Shown: positions 39,574-50,100, numbered from the stretch's first letter. The stretch: DNA of 63,229 nt from Pelotomaculum sp. PtaB.Bin104 (GCA_002067205.1 MVQL01000180.1:1-63229), one strand, 5' to 3'. Made by a program: numbers and translations. Notes: generated from the letters alone by a model not told the origin.

Positions 39574-41268
39574 ATGCTGAGGGAAATTGTGGTTAATGTA
39601 ACTGAGGAAGAAAGCAGGGTAGCAGTTTTAGAAGACAAAGTACCTGTAGAAATATATATCGAGCGGTCGGTCAACCAGCGCCTGGTCGGCAATATTTTCA
39701 AAGGCCGGGTGGAAAACGTGCTGCCCGGGATGCAGGCTGCCTTTGTCAATATCGGCCTGGAGAAGAACGCATTTTTGTATGTGGAAGACGCGCTGCCGGC
39801 CAGGTCAATGGAGGGAAACGGGCAGACAGGCTCAGCGTTGGGGATTAATATTTGTGATATTCTTAAACAAGGCCAGGAAGTGGTCGTCCAGATTGTCAAA
39901 GAACCTATCGGCACCAAGGGTCCAAGGGTGACCACCCACATCACTTTGCCCGGACGGTTTTTGGTTCTTATGCCTACTGTTGATTATATCGGGATTTCCC
40001 GGCGGATTGACTCGGAAAAAGAGCGTGAGCGCTTAAAAGAACTGGCTGCAAAGGTTAAGCCGGAAGGTGTCGGGGTGATTGTCAGGACGGTGGCCGAGGG
40101 AATTGAAGAGGAGGATTTTCAGCAGGATGTCCTTATTTTAACCAAATTGTGGCGGAAGATCCTGAGCAGAACGGCCCACGGTCCGGTACCGAACCTGTTG
40201 CACCGTGATCTTGTGCTGGTCCAGCGCATCTTGAGGGATGTGTTTACTGAAGACGTGGACCGCCTGATCCTGGATTCCCGCTATGAGTATGAGAAGGTAC
40301 TTGACCTTTTAGATATTACCGGACCGCACTTAAAAGTAAAAGTTCTTTACGACGACCGGGAGAATATTTTTGAAGAATACGGTATCGAACAGGAAATTGA
40401 AAAGTCTCTTAAGCGAAAGGTCTGGCTGAAGTGCGGCGGGTACCTGGTGATTGACCAGGCCGAAGCGCTGACAGCGGTAGATGTGAATACAGGCAAGTAT
40501 GTGGGGACCACCAATCTGGAAGACACCGTGCTCAAGACCAACCTGGAGGCCGCCAGGGAAATTGCCAGGCAGCTTCGCCTGCGTGATATCGGCGGCATCA
40601 TCATTGTTGATTTTATTGATATGACCAAGGAAGAGCACCGCCAGGAGGTGCTGCAGGCCTTGGAAGAAGAAATAAAAAAAGATAAAACGAAGACCAATAT
40701 CCTGGGTATTACCCAGCTCGGGTTGGTGGAGATGACCCGCAAGAAGGTGCGGCCCAGCCTGTCAGAGGTACTGCAGAAGCCTTGCCCCTATTGTGAGGGC
40801 AGGGGAAAGGTACTCTCCGAAGAGACGCTCGGCATCCACTTTAAAAACCAAATCTATAACGTAGCCCGCCAAACCTCGGCGGATACTATCCTGGTGGAAG
40901 CTAACCCGCTGGTGGCAGCCAGGCTGATCGGCAGCGGCGGGGTCAATCTGCGGGATCTGGAAAATAAAACAAACAAAAGCCTGTATATCCGCGGCTCGGC
41001 GGCTCACCACATCGAGTCGATTACAATCAAGCCCATTCAAGATAATGAGGAGCTTCAGGCCCATACTTTGCCGGTAAAACCGGGTGAGGTGCTGGAAGTT
41101 AAAATAGAGGAGCCTCATGTATCTAATTTAAATGACGGCATTGCCCGGATCAATGGGTTTATTTTAAACATCGAAGGCGGCGGGGGGCTGGTGGGCGAGA
41201 CCATCCCTGTAGAAGTGGGCAAGGTGTTCCGGACTTATGCCAAGGCCCGCCCGGTGCGGTCATTATAG
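39574..41268 (+). CDS. rng: Ribonuclease G/E family
   Basis: Endoribonuclease that trims rRNA and tRNA precursors. It has an N-terminal S1 domain (NIFKGRVENVLPGMQAAFVN), the catalytic RNase E core with DVNTGKYVG and IIIVDFIDMT, and a zinc link CPYCEGRGKV. 564 residues, with no long C-terminal degradosome tail, so RNase G-like. Sits in the usual trio before rplU. Confidence 0.94.
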   Translation: MLREIVVNVTEEESRVAVLEDKVPVEIYIERSVNQRLVGNIFKGRVENVLPGMQAAFVNIGLEKNAFLYVEDALPARSMEGNGQTGSALGINICDILKQGQEVVVQIVKEPIGTKGPRVTTHITLPGRFLVLMPTVDYIGISRRIDSEKERERLKELAAKVKPEGVGVIVRTVAEGIEEEDFQQDVLILTKLWRKILSRTAHGPVPNLLHRDLVLVQRILRDVFTEDVDRLILDSRYEYEKVLDLLDITGPHLKVKVLYDDRENIFEEYGIEQEIEKSLKRKVWLKCGGYLVIDQAEALTAVDVNTGKYVGTTNLEDTVLKTNLEAAREIARQLRLRDIGGIIIVDFIDMTKEEHRQEVLQALEEEIKKDKTKTNILGITQLGLVEMTRKKVRPSLSEVLQKPCPYCEGRGKVLSEETLGIHFKNQIYNVARQTSADTILVEANPLVAARLIGSGGVNLRDLENKTNKSLYIRGSAAHHIESITIKPIQDNEELQAHTLPVKPGEVLEVKIEEPHVSNLNDGIARINGFILNIEGGGGLVGETIPVEVGKVFRTYAKARPVRSL

Positions 41269-41336
41269 TCTGCTGCTAAAGATTACAGTATCCTTATTTC
41301 TTAATAGAGAAGTTTAATCGAAGAGAGGTTCAGGCC

Positions 41337-41750
41337 ATGAAGTCATGTACCGAATATCTTACCTTCAATACAAAAAAACACCGTGATTATATTAATATCA
41401 CTGCCACAGTGGAAGATATAGTCCATAAAAGTGGAGTTCAAGAAGGCCTGGCCTTAATATCGGCTATGCACATTACTGCCGGCGTTTGGGTAAACGACGA
41501 CGAGCCAGGCATAATATCAGATATAGACGAATGGCTGGAAAAGCTGGCCCCTTTCCGTGAGGGCTACCGGCATCACCGTACCGGTGAGACAAACGGCGAC
41601 AGCCACCTGAAGAATCTGCTGGTGGGGCACCAGGTTGTTATGCCTGTAACAGGCGGCAAATTAGACCTTGGCCCGTGGCAGCAAATTTTTTACGCGGAAT
41701 TTGACGGCCAGCGACCAAAAAAACTGGTGATTAAAGTAATTGGTGAATAG
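41337..41750 (+). CDS. yjbQ: YjbQ family protein
   Basis: 137-residue protein of the UPF0047/YjbQ family, known to have weak thiamine-phosphate synthase activity. The conserved block [15 protein letters not shown] and the second histidine block [16 protein letters not shown] are present. RBS agagaggttc. Lies between rng and the L21 leader. Confidence 0.9.
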   Translation: MKSCTEYLTFNTKKHRDYINITATVEDIVHKSGVQEGLALISAMHITAGVWVNDDEPGIISDIDEWLEKLAPFREGYRHHRTGETNGDSHLKNLLVGHQVVMPVTGGKLDLGPWQQIFYAEFDGQRPKKLVIKVIGE

Positions 41751-41755
41751 AAGCC

Positions 41756-41783
41756 TTGACAAATTAGCGTGATATGTTAAAAT
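41756..41783 (+). promoter_or_regulatory. Promoter of rplU operon
   Basis: TTGACA at 41756-41761 and TAAAAT at 41778-41783, 16 bases apart; it starts only a few bases after the yjbQ stop and precedes the L21 leader. Confidence 0.7.
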
Positions 41784-41789
41784 TTTATA

Positions 41790-41900
41790 TCGTAGGTGTT
41801 TATGCCTAAACCATTACCGCTCGGAACAGGTTAGCTTGATTAAACGGGGCTTTCGCCCCTGCCTGAATTCCGGCGAGTCCTGAAATTGTGGGGGTGTATC
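41790..41900 (+). promoter_or_regulatory. L21 leader RNA
   Basis: The untranslated leader of rplU begins with the recognisable ggtgtttatgcctaaacc and contains a short hairpin (ggggctttcgcccc). This fits the L21-leader motif of Firmicutes, thought to let L21 control its own operon. Confidence 0.65.
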
Positions 41901-41902
41901 AG

Positions 41903-42214
41903 ATGTATGCGATTATTGAAACAGGAGGCAAGCAGTACCGGGTCCAGGAGGGTGACACGTTATATATTGAAAAGTTGCCTGCCGGACCTGATGAGACGGT
42001 GGAAGTGAATAAAGTTCTCGCTGTGGTTAAGGATGACGGGATCAAGGCCGGCAATCCTCTGGTCGAGGGGGCTAAAGTGCTGTTAAAAGTTGTCCGTCAT
42101 GGCCGGGGCAAAAAAATCATCGTTTTCAAGTATAAGTCCAAAAAGAACTACCGCCGCAAGCAGGGTCACCGTCAGGCGTTTACCCAGGTTACCGTGGAAA
42201 AAATTGAAGCCTAA
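41903..42214 (+). CDS. rplU: Ribosomal protein L21
   Basis: 103-residue 50S protein. Family sequences: [18 protein letters not shown], and [12 protein letters not shown] near the end. ATG 41903 with RBS gggggt; the earlier GTG frame start at 41888 overlaps the RBS. First gene of rplU-rpmA-spo0B-obg. Confidence 0.97.
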   Translation: MYAIIETGGKQYRVQEGDTLYIEKLPAGPDETVEVNKVLAVVKDDGIKAGNPLVEGAKVLLKVVRHGRGKKIIVFKYKSKKNYRRKQGHRQAFTQVTVEKIEA

Positions 42215-42260
42215 TATTTTCTAAATCTTATATCGATCTTTATAATTGGAGGTGATTAAT

Positions 42261-42530
42261 TTGGCACACAAGAAAGGTGTAGGCAGCTCGCGAAACGGCC
42301 GTGATTCACAGCCTAAGATGCTTGGCGTGAAGAGAGCAGACGGTCAGTTTGTATTAGCCGGCAGCATTCTTGTCCGCCAGCGCGGCACCAGAATTCACCC
42401 GGGCCATAACGTTGGCAAAGGTAAGGATGATACCTTGTTTGCCACGGCTGACGGAATTGTTAGTTTTGAGCGAAAAGGCCGGGATAAAAAAACTGTCAGT
42501 GTGAATCCGCCGGAGGCAGCAGTTGTATAG
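42261..42530 (+). CDS. rpmA: Ribosomal protein L27
   Basis: 89-residue 50S protein at the peptidyl-transferase centre ([30 protein letters not shown]). TTG 42261 gives M-AHKKG directly: the N-terminal extension with the LQLF cleavage site, usual in Firmicutes and removed by the Prp protease, is absent. The Prp gene, which normally sits between rplU and rpmA, is also absent (46 bases only). RBS TTGGAGGTG. Confidence 0.96.
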   Translation: MAHKKGVGSSRNGRDSQPKMLGVKRADGQFVLAGSILVRQRGTRIHPGHNVGKGKDDTLFATADGIVSFERKGRDKKTVSVNPPEAAVV

Positions 42531-42540
42531 GTTCTAAAAG

Positions 42541-42570
42541 AAGCGGTCCCAGACAGGGGCCGCTTTTTAG
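42541..42570 (+). terminator. Terminator after rpmA
   Basis: agcggtccc-agac-aggggccgct stem followed by ttttt. It separates the ribosomal genes from spo0B-obg. Confidence 0.8.
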
Positions 42571-42625
42571 TTGGACAGGCAAATCCATTGTTTTCCAGGC
42601 ATGCTCAAATACACAGAAATGGGGC

Positions 42626-43207
42626 GTGGACTTGAATTTAGATAATTTATTGGAAATTGTTCAGGTGCAAAGACATGATTTCTTAAACCACCTGCAGGTT
42701 ATTTCCGGGTTGCTGCAGCTAAATAAAGTGGAGCGGGTACGGGAGTATATCAGTCAGGTGAGCATGGAAATCGCACGGTCGAGTAAAACAAGCCAGGTAA
42801 AAATCCCCGCAGTGACCCTGGCCCTGCTGACATGTTTAAATGAAGCGGCAAAATGCCAGATAGATATTGAGTTAACGGTAAATTCAAGTTTTACCGAGTG
42901 CAGGGTACCGGGCATCGTTGCCGGTGAAGCGATCGAACATTCCGTTGGCTGCGCGCTTGAGGTAATGGCTCCGCCTGAAATCACCGGGAGAAACCTGGAC
43001 ATAGTTTTAGGCGAAAAAGATAAAAAATATATCTGCCGCTTGCTTTTTCCCGAGCCGCCGCAAATTAATTTAAACCAGCTCGAAGCAAGGCTGGCGCTGA
43101 TCGGGGAATTGTTGAGCCCGCATGGCGGCCGGGTTAACCTGGCGATCACAACCAGTGGAATCGAAATATTTTTAAGTTTTCCCCGTCAAGATGCTAAAAA
43201 TGGTTAA
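42626..43207 (+). CDS. Spo0B-like phosphotransferase domain protein
   Basis: 193-residue protein with a histidine-kinase-like dimer helix, RHDFLNHLQVISGLLQL; His17 is the expected phospho-acceptor and the H-D-F-x-N-H pattern is typical of Spo0B-type and SpoOB_a domains. The second half (about 95-190) would be the degenerate ATPase-like fold, but no G-box is visible. It sits between rpmA and obg, exactly where spo0B lies in Bacillus. Full Spo0A phosphorelays are not general in clostridia, so its role is inferred. Confidence 0.75.
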   Translation: MDLNLDNLLEIVQVQRHDFLNHLQVISGLLQLNKVERVREYISQVSMEIARSSKTSQVKIPAVTLALLTCLNEAAKCQIDIELTVNSSFTECRVPGIVAGEAIEHSVGCALEVMAPPEITGRNLDIVLGEKDKKYICRLLFPEPPQINLNQLEARLALIGELLSPHGGRVNLAITTSGIEIFLSFPRQDAKNG

Positions 43208-43227
43208 ACTATCAACAGGTGATTTTG

Positions 43228-44496
43228 ATGTTTTATGATAAGGCAAAAGTATTCGTTAAGGGCGGTGACGGCGGCAACGGCTGTGTAGCCATGCGCCGGG
43301 AAAAGTATGTCCCGCGGGGCGGGCCCTGGGGAGGTGACGGGGGAGGCGGCGGCGATGTGATCCTGCGTGCTGATGAGGGACTGCGAACGCTGGTAGACTT
43401 TCGCTATAAAAGACACTATAAGGCTGATCGTGGCCGGCACGGTGAGGGTAAAAACAAGCATGGCGTATCAGGAGATGACCTGATCATCCGGGTGCCGGCC
43501 GGCACTTTAGTCCGGGATGCTGAGACCGGCGAAATGCTGGCGGACCTGGTTTCGGACGGACAGGAGGTCGTGGTCGCCCGTGGCGGCCGTGGCGGCCGTG
43601 GTAATGCACACTTTGCCACCCAAAATAATAAAGCACCCAGGCTGGCTGAGAAGGGTGAGCCGGGCGAGGAGCGCTGGCTGAGCCTGGAGCTGAAGCTGTT
43701 GGCGGACGTCGGCTTGATCGGGTTTCCCAACGCAGGCAAGTCCACATTGATTTCCAAGGTATCCGCGGCCAGGCCGAAGATAGCCAGCTACCCCTTTACA
43801 ACCATTCAGCCCAACCTAGGTGTGGTGCGGCTGAAGGATGATCGCAGCTTTGTCGTTGCCGATATACCGGGCCTGATCGAGGGCGCCCATGCCGGCACAG
43901 GGCTGGGCCACGAGTTTTTAAGGCATATCGAGCGCACCCGCCTATTGATCCATGTTCTTGATACAGCAGGAAGCGAGGGGCGGGATCCGGTAGACGATTT
44001 TCAGATTACCAACCGGGAGCTAACGCTGTATAATCCTGTAATCGGGAAGAAGCCCCAGGTGATTGCCGCAAATAAGATCGATTTAGACTTTGCGGCACAA
44101 AATTTGCAAAGGTTGAGAGAAAATTATGGGGACAAGTATGAAATATTCCCCGTGTCGGCTGTATCCGGCAGTGGTCTTGATGCCCTCATCTATAGAGTGG
44201 CACACTTGCTGGAGGAAATTCCTCCCGAGCCGGTAGCGATTGTTGAAACGCAGGGACCAGTGGTGCACACTTTACAGCAAAGATTTACTATCACCCATGA
44301 GGAAGGTTGTTTTGTTGTTGAAGGCAAGGAAATTGAGCGGCATGTGGCCATGACCGATCTAAACCTGGAGGAGTCGGTTGAGCGCCTGCAAAGGATTATG
44401 CACCGCATGGGCATTGATAGCGCTCTCAAGGATGCCGGAGCCAAAGAAGGGGATACCGTTAAAATAGGCAAGTTTGAGTTTGAGTATGTCAATTGA
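43228..44496 (+). CDS. obg: Obg/CgtA GTPase
   Basis: Ribosome-assembly and stress GTPase. Glycine-rich Obg domain (KGGDGGNGCVAMRREKYV, GGPWGGDGGGGGDV), G domain (GFPNAGKSTLISKV, DIPGLIEGAHAG, ANKID), and a C-terminal OCT domain (from about residue 340). ATG 43228 with RBS acaggtga; 422 residues. Confidence 0.97.
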   Translation: MFYDKAKVFVKGGDGGNGCVAMRREKYVPRGGPWGGDGGGGGDVILRADEGLRTLVDFRYKRHYKADRGRHGEGKNKHGVSGDDLIIRVPAGTLVRDAETGEMLADLVSDGQEVVVARGGRGGRGNAHFATQNNKAPRLAEKGEPGEERWLSLELKLLADVGLIGFPNAGKSTLISKVSAARPKIASYPFTTIQPNLGVVRLKDDRSFVVADIPGLIEGAHAGTGLGHEFLRHIERTRLLIHVLDTAGSEGRDPVDDFQITNRELTLYNPVIGKKPQVIAANKIDLDFAAQNLQRLRENYGDKYEIFPVSAVSGSGLDALIYRVAHLLEEIPPEPVAIVETQGPVVHTLQQRFTITHEEGCFVVEGKEIERHVAMTDLNLEESVERLQRIMHRMGIDSALKDAGAKEGDTVKIGKFEFEYVN

Positions 44497-44601
44497 ACAG
44501 GTGCCTTGTTTACTTCTGGTATTTCAAGCTTTCAACAGACACTGAAGGTATGGTATACTATCTAAGGCCTGACAATAACAGTATAATTTTGGCGAGGCAA
44601 T

Positions 44602-45732
44602 ATGGGAGAGCAAACTCAGGTTTTTCAAACATTTAAACGAGTAGTGGTTAAAGTGGGCACCAGTTCAGTTAATTATCCCAACGGCAAGCCTAACCTGTTT
44701 CAAATCGAATGTCTGGTGCGCCAGCTTGTAGATCTTTATAATCAGGGCAAAGAGGTGCTCCTGGTCACTTCAGGCGCGGTCGGCGCCGGCGCCGGTAAGC
44801 TGGGTCTAAAAGGCCGGCCTAAGACCATACCGGAAAAACAGGCGGCCGCAGCCGTTGGCCAGGGTGTTTTGATGCATATTTATGAGAAGATATTTGCTGA
44901 ATATGGTGTGGCTGTAGGACAGGTGCTGCTGACCAGGGAAGATTTTTCCGACCGGCGTCGTTTCTTAAATGCCAGGAATGCCCTGTGTACCTTGTTCCGT
45001 TTTGGTGTCATTCCGGTGATTAATGAGAATGACACAGTGGCTGTGGATGAAATTAAACTTGGTGACAACGACAACCTTTCGGCACTGGTGGCCGGACTGG
45101 TTGATGCGGAAATATTGTTTTTGCTTTCCGATGTGGAAGGCCTGTACACTGCAGACCCCCGCAAAGATCCCGCTGCCCGGCTGATTGAGGATGTATATGA
45201 AATAACCCCGGAGATCGAAGAGCTGGCCGGTGAGGCCGGCAGCACGATGGGTACCGGCGGGATGACCACCAAACTGCAAGCAGCGAGGGTGGCGATGCAC
45301 TCCGGTGTAGTGACGGTAATTGCCGCCGCCGAAAAGAAGGACGTGCTGCGCCGGGTAATTGCCGGCGAAAGGGACCGGACAGTCTTCTGGCCGCTGGAGA
45401 ACAAGTTGGAAAACAAGAAGCAGTGGATTGCCTACAGTTCTACCGTACACGGAAAAATATTTGTAGATAAAGGGGCGGCCCGGGCGCTGTCCGGCCAGGG
45501 CAAAAGCCTGTTGCCCTCGGGCGTGACCGGTGTAGAGGGCGTTTTTGAGCTGGGCAACACTGTAAGTATTATCGGCCCGGACGGGCAGGAGCTGGCCCGT
45601 GGACTGGCTAGTTATTCATCCAGTGAGATAGAGAAGATAAAGGGGGCCCAGTCAAAGGACATCGCCCGCCTGCTGGGGCACAAGTACTATGATGAAGTGG
45701 TGCACCGCAATAACATGGTAATGAACCTCTGA
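44602..45732 (+). CDS. proB: Glutamate 5-kinase
   Basis: First enzyme of proline synthesis (ATP + glutamate). Kinase domain with VVVKVGTSSV and LVTSGAVGAGAGKL, then NDNLSALVAGLVDA, and a C-terminal PUA domain (about 280-376). 376 residues. ProA, the next enzyme, normally follows in this group; here there are 177 non-coding bases and then nadD. No proA is seen in the window. Confidence 0.96.
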   Translation: MGEQTQVFQTFKRVVVKVGTSSVNYPNGKPNLFQIECLVRQLVDLYNQGKEVLLVTSGAVGAGAGKLGLKGRPKTIPEKQAAAAVGQGVLMHIYEKIFAEYGVAVGQVLLTREDFSDRRRFLNARNALCTLFRFGVIPVINENDTVAVDEIKLGDNDNLSALVAGLVDAEILFLLSDVEGLYTADPRKDPAARLIEDVYEITPEIEELAGEAGSTMGTGGMTTKLQAARVAMHSGVVTVIAAAEKKDVLRRVIAGERDRTVFWPLENKLENKKQWIAYSSTVHGKIFVDKGAARALSGQGKSLLPSGVTGVEGVFELGNTVSIIGPDGQELARGLASYSSSEIEKIKGAQSKDIARLLGHKYYDEVVHRNNMVMNL

Positions 45733-45909
45733 TAACAGCAATTAGCTTTAGATTATTCTGATATCATTCAAGTGAAAATTATAACCATCAGATAAATTTA
45801 AAATAAATAGAAAATTTTGTTTCTATTTTCTAGGAACAGAAAAAAGAATGTCCGCTAAAGACCGACATTTTACTTGCTTTTCGGAAACTAAAATTGTAAA
45901 ATTTCAGAT

Positions 45910-46536
45910 ATGAGTAATTCTACTAATCTTACTCCAAAAATTGGAATAATGGGTGGAACGTTTGACCCGATTCATTACGGCCACCTGGTTGGTGCTGAAG
46001 GGGTGAGAGACGAGGTAGGATTGGACCAGGTTATCTTTGTCCCGACAGGCCGGCCGCCGCATAAGCCCGGCTTAAATATAACAAATCCTTGGGACCGCTA
46101 TTTAATGACTGTTCTGGCCACCGCCTCCAACGATTATTTTCAGGTTTCTTCGATCGAAGTAGAACGCCCGGGTTATTCCTATACAGTCGATACGGTGCAG
46201 TCTGTGATCAAGATGTATCCCGGTACGGAGATTTATTTCATTACCGGGGCAGATGCCGTATTGGATATATTGACATGGAAGAACGTAGAGCTTTTGCTAA
46301 GCATATGCCACATTGTTGCCGTAACCCGGCCAAACTATGAGTTAGACAAGTTATGGGAAAAGCTTAAGAATGTCCTTAGCTTTCCTCAGGACCGGATTTT
46401 AAGCATGGAAGTACCGGCGCTGGCGATATCTTCTACAGATATCCGCAAACGCGTGCACGAGGGAAGAACGATAAAATATTTGCTGCCGGAACCTGTTGAA
46501 CATTACATAGCCAAGCATAAATTGTATAAAAATTAA
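45910..46536 (+). CDS. nadD: Nicotinate-nucleotide adenylyltransferase
   Basis: Forms deamido-NAD from nicotinate mononucleotide and ATP. Motifs [15 protein letters not shown] and the C-terminal [10 protein letters not shown] are both complete. 208 residues. No strong RBS is seen before ATG 45910 (cagat), which is unusual here. Confidence 0.95.
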   Translation: MSNSTNLTPKIGIMGGTFDPIHYGHLVGAEGVRDEVGLDQVIFVPTGRPPHKPGLNITNPWDRYLMTVLATASNDYFQVSSIEVERPGYSYTVDTVQSVIKMYPGTEIYFITGADAVLDILTWKNVELLLSICHIVAVTRPNYELDKLWEKLKNVLSFPQDRILSMEVPALAISSTDIRKRVHEGRTIKYLLPEPVEHYIAKHKLYKN

Positions 46537-46640
46537 TAGCTGGAAAATCTTTGACCGCCTAATATTGCATCAGGATATGTCCTTTTGCAGATAATAGCTT
46601 AAATTAAAAAGTTTCGTAAGGGAAAGAGGTGATTATTTTA

Positions 46641-46895
46641 ATGTCGCGTACGCTGTATGTAGGAAATCTGCCGTGGGCTACTAAAGCTGAAGATCTCGCC
46701 GATGCTTTTTCAGTACATGGTGAGGTTATAAGTAGCCGCGTTATTACTGACCGTGAAACCGGTCGTTCCCGTGGCTTTGGTTTTGTTGAAGTCCGGGATG
46801 AGGATGCGGAAGCTATGATCGCTGCAATGAACGGGACTGATCTTAATGGTAGGGTTATAACCGTCAACGAAGCAAAGGCACGAGAAGATCGATAA
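46641..46895 (+). CDS. RRM-type RNA-binding protein
   Basis: 84-residue single RNA recognition motif: RNP2 TLYVGNLPW near the start and RNP1 RSRGFGFVEV in the middle. Such glycine-poor RRM proteins occur in cyanobacteria and in some Firmicutes and bind RNA, possibly as chaperones. ATG 46641 with RBS aaagaggtgat. Has its own terminator. Confidence 0.92.
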   Translation: MSRTLYVGNLPWATKAEDLADAFSVHGEVISSRVITDRETGRSRGFGFVEVRDEDAEAMIAAMNGTDLNGRVITVNEAKAREDR

Positions 46896-46897
46896 GC

Positions 46898-46928
46898 GAG
46901 AAAACCTCCGTCAGGGAGGTTTTCTCTT
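46898..46928 (+). terminator. Terminator after the RRM gene
   Basis: gagaaaacctcc-gtca-gggaggttttctc stem, 12 bp with one-base offset, followed by ttgagttct. Confidence 0.8.
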
Positions 46929-46974
46929 GAGTTCTACATTAATGTTTTATATCTTGTAATAAGGAGGAGTGACA

Positions 46975-47331
46975 TTGTCTTTAAGTCCACAGGCAATGGT
47001 AAATATAGCAGTGCAGGCGGCAGAAGACAAAAAGGCACAAGACCTTATTGTTTTAGATATTTCCGGGATATCTGTTATTGCGGACTATTTTGTTATTTGC
47101 AGTGGCCGGTCCGCTACCCAGGTACAGGCAATAGCGGAAAATATTCAGGAAATGCTTGAAAAAGCGGGTGTAAACGCCTTGCGCCGGGAAGGCTTCAGGG
47201 AAGGCAACTGGGTGCTATTGGATTATGGCGATGTCATCATCCACGTCTTCCAGGAAGCTGATCGTCAATTTTATAAGCTTGAACGCCTGTGGGGTGATGC
47301 CCAGGTAGTCAAAGTACCTGTAAATATTTAA
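46975..47331 (+). CDS. rsfS: Ribosomal silencing factor RsfS
   Basis: Binds L14 and prevents subunit joining under starvation. Family blocks KAQDLIVLDISGISVIADYFVICSG, then NWVLLDYGDVIIHVF and LERLWGDA. TTG 46975 has AAGGAGG at correct spacing; a GTG at 46969 is too near the RBS. 118 residues; nadD-rsfS-leuS order is normal for the group. Confidence 0.95.
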   Translation: MSLSPQAMVNIAVQAAEDKKAQDLIVLDISGISVIADYFVICSGRSATQVQAIAENIQEMLEKAGVNALRREGFREGNWVLLDYGDVIIHVFQEADRQFYKLERLWGDAQVVKVPVNI

Positions 47332-47390
47332 TGTCCTTTCAATCATGGTGAATATTGATTGTCAGCAAGTTAATAAATAGATGCTAAAAA

Positions 47391-47440
47391 AGAAACCTCT
47401 TTTCTCGAACAGGGATTAGGAGGTTTTATCTTTGTTTTGT
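47391..47440 (+). terminator. Terminator / leader hairpin before leuS
   Basis: aaacctctt pairs with the downstream aggaggttt region and is followed by a long T-rich stretch (ttttatctttgtttt). It ends the rsfS transcript or acts as a leuS attenuator. Confidence 0.65.
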
Positions 47441-47573
47441 TGTGATTACTGTAACAGCATGCCAGCCTTGAGTAGTTTGCATTTTTATGATAAAATCTGC
47501 TGATGGGTAAAAAAGCCATGACTAAAAGTATGTGTGAGCAACTACCCGGCTCACTTGCAGGGAGGTTTCTGGA

Positions 47574-50066
47574 TTGAAGGAAAAATACGACTTTCAGGAG
47601 ATAGAAAAAAAGTGGCAGGCCAAGTGGGCTGAGAGTGATCTCTATACTGTGCCTGATTTTTCAGAGCGTCCCAAGTATTATTGTCTGGAGATGTTTCCCT
47701 ACCCCTCAGGAAAGCTACATATGGGCCATGTGCGCAATTATTCCATCGGAGATGTGGTGGCCCGCTATAAGACGATGGAAGGCTTCAACGTCCTGCACCC
47801 GATGGGTTGGGACGCCTTCGGGCTGCCGGCGGAAAATGCCGCGATCAAGCATGGCAACATCCACCCTGCGGACTGGACTATCGACAACATCGACAATATG
47901 CGTGATCAGCTTAAGCAGCTGGGGATCAGCTATGACTGGAACAGGGAAGTTGCCACCTGTCATCCTGATTATTACCGCTGGACCCAGTGGCTGTTTCTCC
48001 TATTGTATCATCAAGGCCTGGCCTATAAAAAATATGCCACGGTGAACTGGTGCCCAGATTGTGCTACGGTGCTGGCCAACGAGCAGGTAAAAGACGGGGG
48101 CTGCGAGCGCTGTAAGGCGCCGGTGGAAAAAAGAGAGCTGGCCCAGTGGTTTTTCAGAATTACCCAGTATGCGGAACGCCTGCTGCAGGACCTGGACCTG
48201 CTGGAAGGCTGGCCCGATAAGGTTAAGATCATGCAGGAGCACTGGATCGGCCGCAGTGAAGGCACGGAGATCGATTTTAAAATTGACGGCCATGATGAGA
48301 CCATCACCGTTTTTACCACCCGCCCGGACACTATCTTCGGGGTAACCTATATGGTCCTGGCGCCGGAGCACCCGCTGGTGGAAAAATTGGTGGCCGGCAC
48401 CGGGCGGGAACAGGAAATTAAGGAATTCGTCCGCAAGGTGCAGAACCTGAGCGAAATTGACCGCACCTCCAACGAGGTAGAAAAGACTGGCCTTCCTACC
48501 GGAGCATATTGCATTAACCCCCTGACCGGGGAAAAAGTGCCTGTGCTGATCGGCAACTATGTTTTGTTGGAGTACGGCACCGGCTGTGTAATGGGTGTGG
48601 CGGCCCATGACCAGCGGGATTTCGAGTTTGCTAAAAAGTACAACTACCCGGTCCGGGTGGTGATCCAGCCGCCTGGCGTAGAGTTGAACCCTGACGCCAT
48701 GGAGGCGGCTTATGAAGAGGACGGTGTGCTGGTTAACTCCGGCCAGTTCAACGGTATGCCCAACAGAGAGGCGATCAAGGCTATTACCGCCTACCTGGAG
48801 GAGAAGGGGCAGGGCCGGTTTCGCATTAACTTCCGGCTGAGGGACTGGCTGATTTCCCGTCAGCGTTACTGGGGCGCGCCGATCCCGATTATTTACTGCG
48901 ATCAGTGCGGGACCGTGCCTGTCCCCGAGGCTGACCTGCCGGTGCTACTGCCCCGGGATGTCGAGTTCAGGCCCACCGGCCAGTCTCCCCTGGCGGATTG
49001 CCCGGAGTTTGTTAACACCGTTTGCCCCGTTTGCGGCCAGCCGGCCAAGCGGGAGACAGACACCATGGATACGTTTATGTGCTCCTCCTGGTACTATTAC
49101 CGCTATACCAGCCCGCGTGAGGAAAGCGGTCCGTGGGATAAGGCCAAGGTGGATCACTGGCTGCCGGTGGATCAGTATATCGGCGGGGTAGAGCACGCCA
49201 TCCTGCACCTTCTTTACTCCAGGTTTTTTACCAAAGTGTTGTATGATCAGAAACTCGTCAGCGTGCAGGAGCCTTTTGCCAATTTGCTGACCCAGGGGAT
49301 GGTATTAAAAGAGGGATCCAAGATGTCCAAGTCCAAGGGCAACGTGATCAGCCCGGAGGAAATCATCGCCCGCTATGGAGCCGATACCGCCAGGCTTTTT
49401 ATCCTATTTGCGGCTCCCCCGGAGCGAGACCTGGAATGGAGCGATCAGGGAGTCGAAGGCTCCTTCCGGTTTTTGAACCGGGTCTGGCGCCTGGTGGCAC
49501 CCCTGGCGGAGGATTTGAAAAAAGCACCGGCCGGCGGCCCCGGCGGCAGGCTGGTAGGCGCTAACCGGGAGATGCGGCGGATAACGCACAGCACCATCAA
49601 AAAGGTGACTGAGGACATTGGCGCCCGCTTTAACTTTAACACAGCTGTCAGCGCGATTATGGAGTTGGTGAACGCGTTGTACCAGTATAAAGAGCTCCCT
49701 TTGACCGACCGTGACCCGGCCGTATTGCGGGAGTCGATAGACACATTGCTAATTTTACTCGCCCCCTTTGCCCCGCATATTACGGAGGAAATATGGGAGG
49801 CCAGCGGGCATGGAGGCAGCATCCACAGTCAGGCGTGGCCATTTTATGATCCCCAGGCGGTCAAAGAGGATGAGGTCACCATTGTGGTACAGACGAACGG
49901 TAAAGTGCGGGAGCGCCTGCTGGTCCCAGCCGGGCTTTCCGCAGACGGGCTGCGGGACATGGTGCTGCAGGAGCCAAGGGTGCAACAGCTGATCGAAGGC
50001 AAACAGGTAGTCAAGGTTATCCCTGTGCCCGGGAAGCTAGTTAACATTGTTTTAAAAAATGCTTAA
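47574..50066 (+). CDS. leuS: Leucine-tRNA ligase
   Basis: Class I synthetase for tRNA-Leu. HIGH motif [21 protein letters not shown] motif [13 protein letters not shown]1 editing domain ([20 protein letters not shown]), and a C-terminal anticodon/variable-arm domain. TTG 47574 with RBS gggaggt. 830 residues, normal for bacterial LeuS. Confidence 0.97.
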   Translation: MKEKYDFQEIEKKWQAKWAESDLYTVPDFSERPKYYCLEMFPYPSGKLHMGHVRNYSIGDVVARYKTMEGFNVLHPMGWDAFGLPAENAAIKHGNIHPADWTIDNIDNMRDQLKQLGISYDWNREVATCHPDYYRWTQWLFLLLYHQGLAYKKYATVNWCPDCATVLANEQVKDGGCERCKAPVEKRELAQWFFRITQYAERLLQDLDLLEGWPDKVKIMQEHWIGRSEGTEIDFKIDGHDETITVFTTRPDTIFGVTYMVLAPEHPLVEKLVAGTGREQEIKEFVRKVQNLSEIDRTSNEVEKTGLPTGAYCINPLTGEKVPVLIGNYVLLEYGTGCVMGVAAHDQRDFEFAKKYNYPVRVVIQPPGVELNPDAMEAAYEEDGVLVNSGQFNGMPNREAIKAITAYLEEKGQGRFRINFRLRDWLISRQRYWGAPIPIIYCDQCGTVPVPEADLPVLLPRDVEFRPTGQSPLADCPEFVNTVCPVCGQPAKRETDTMDTFMCSSWYYYRYTSPREESGPWDKAKVDHWLPVDQYIGGVEHAILHLLYSRFFTKVLYDQKLVSVQEPFANLLTQGMVLKEGSKMSKSKGNVISPEEIIARYGADTARLFILFAAPPERDLEWSDQGVEGSFRFLNRVWRLVAPLAEDLKKAPAGGPGGRLVGANREMRRITHSTIKKVTEDIGARFNFNTAVSAIMELVNALYQYKELPLTDRDPAVLRESIDTLLILLAPFAPHITEEIWEASGHGGSIHSQAWPFYDPQAVKEDEVTIVVQTNGKVRERLLVPAGLSADGLRDMVLQEPRVQQLIEGKQVVKVIPVPGKLVNIVLKNA

Positions 50067-50100
50067 AACAATAGGCTTGATGCCTCAAGTTTTTGGGCTA

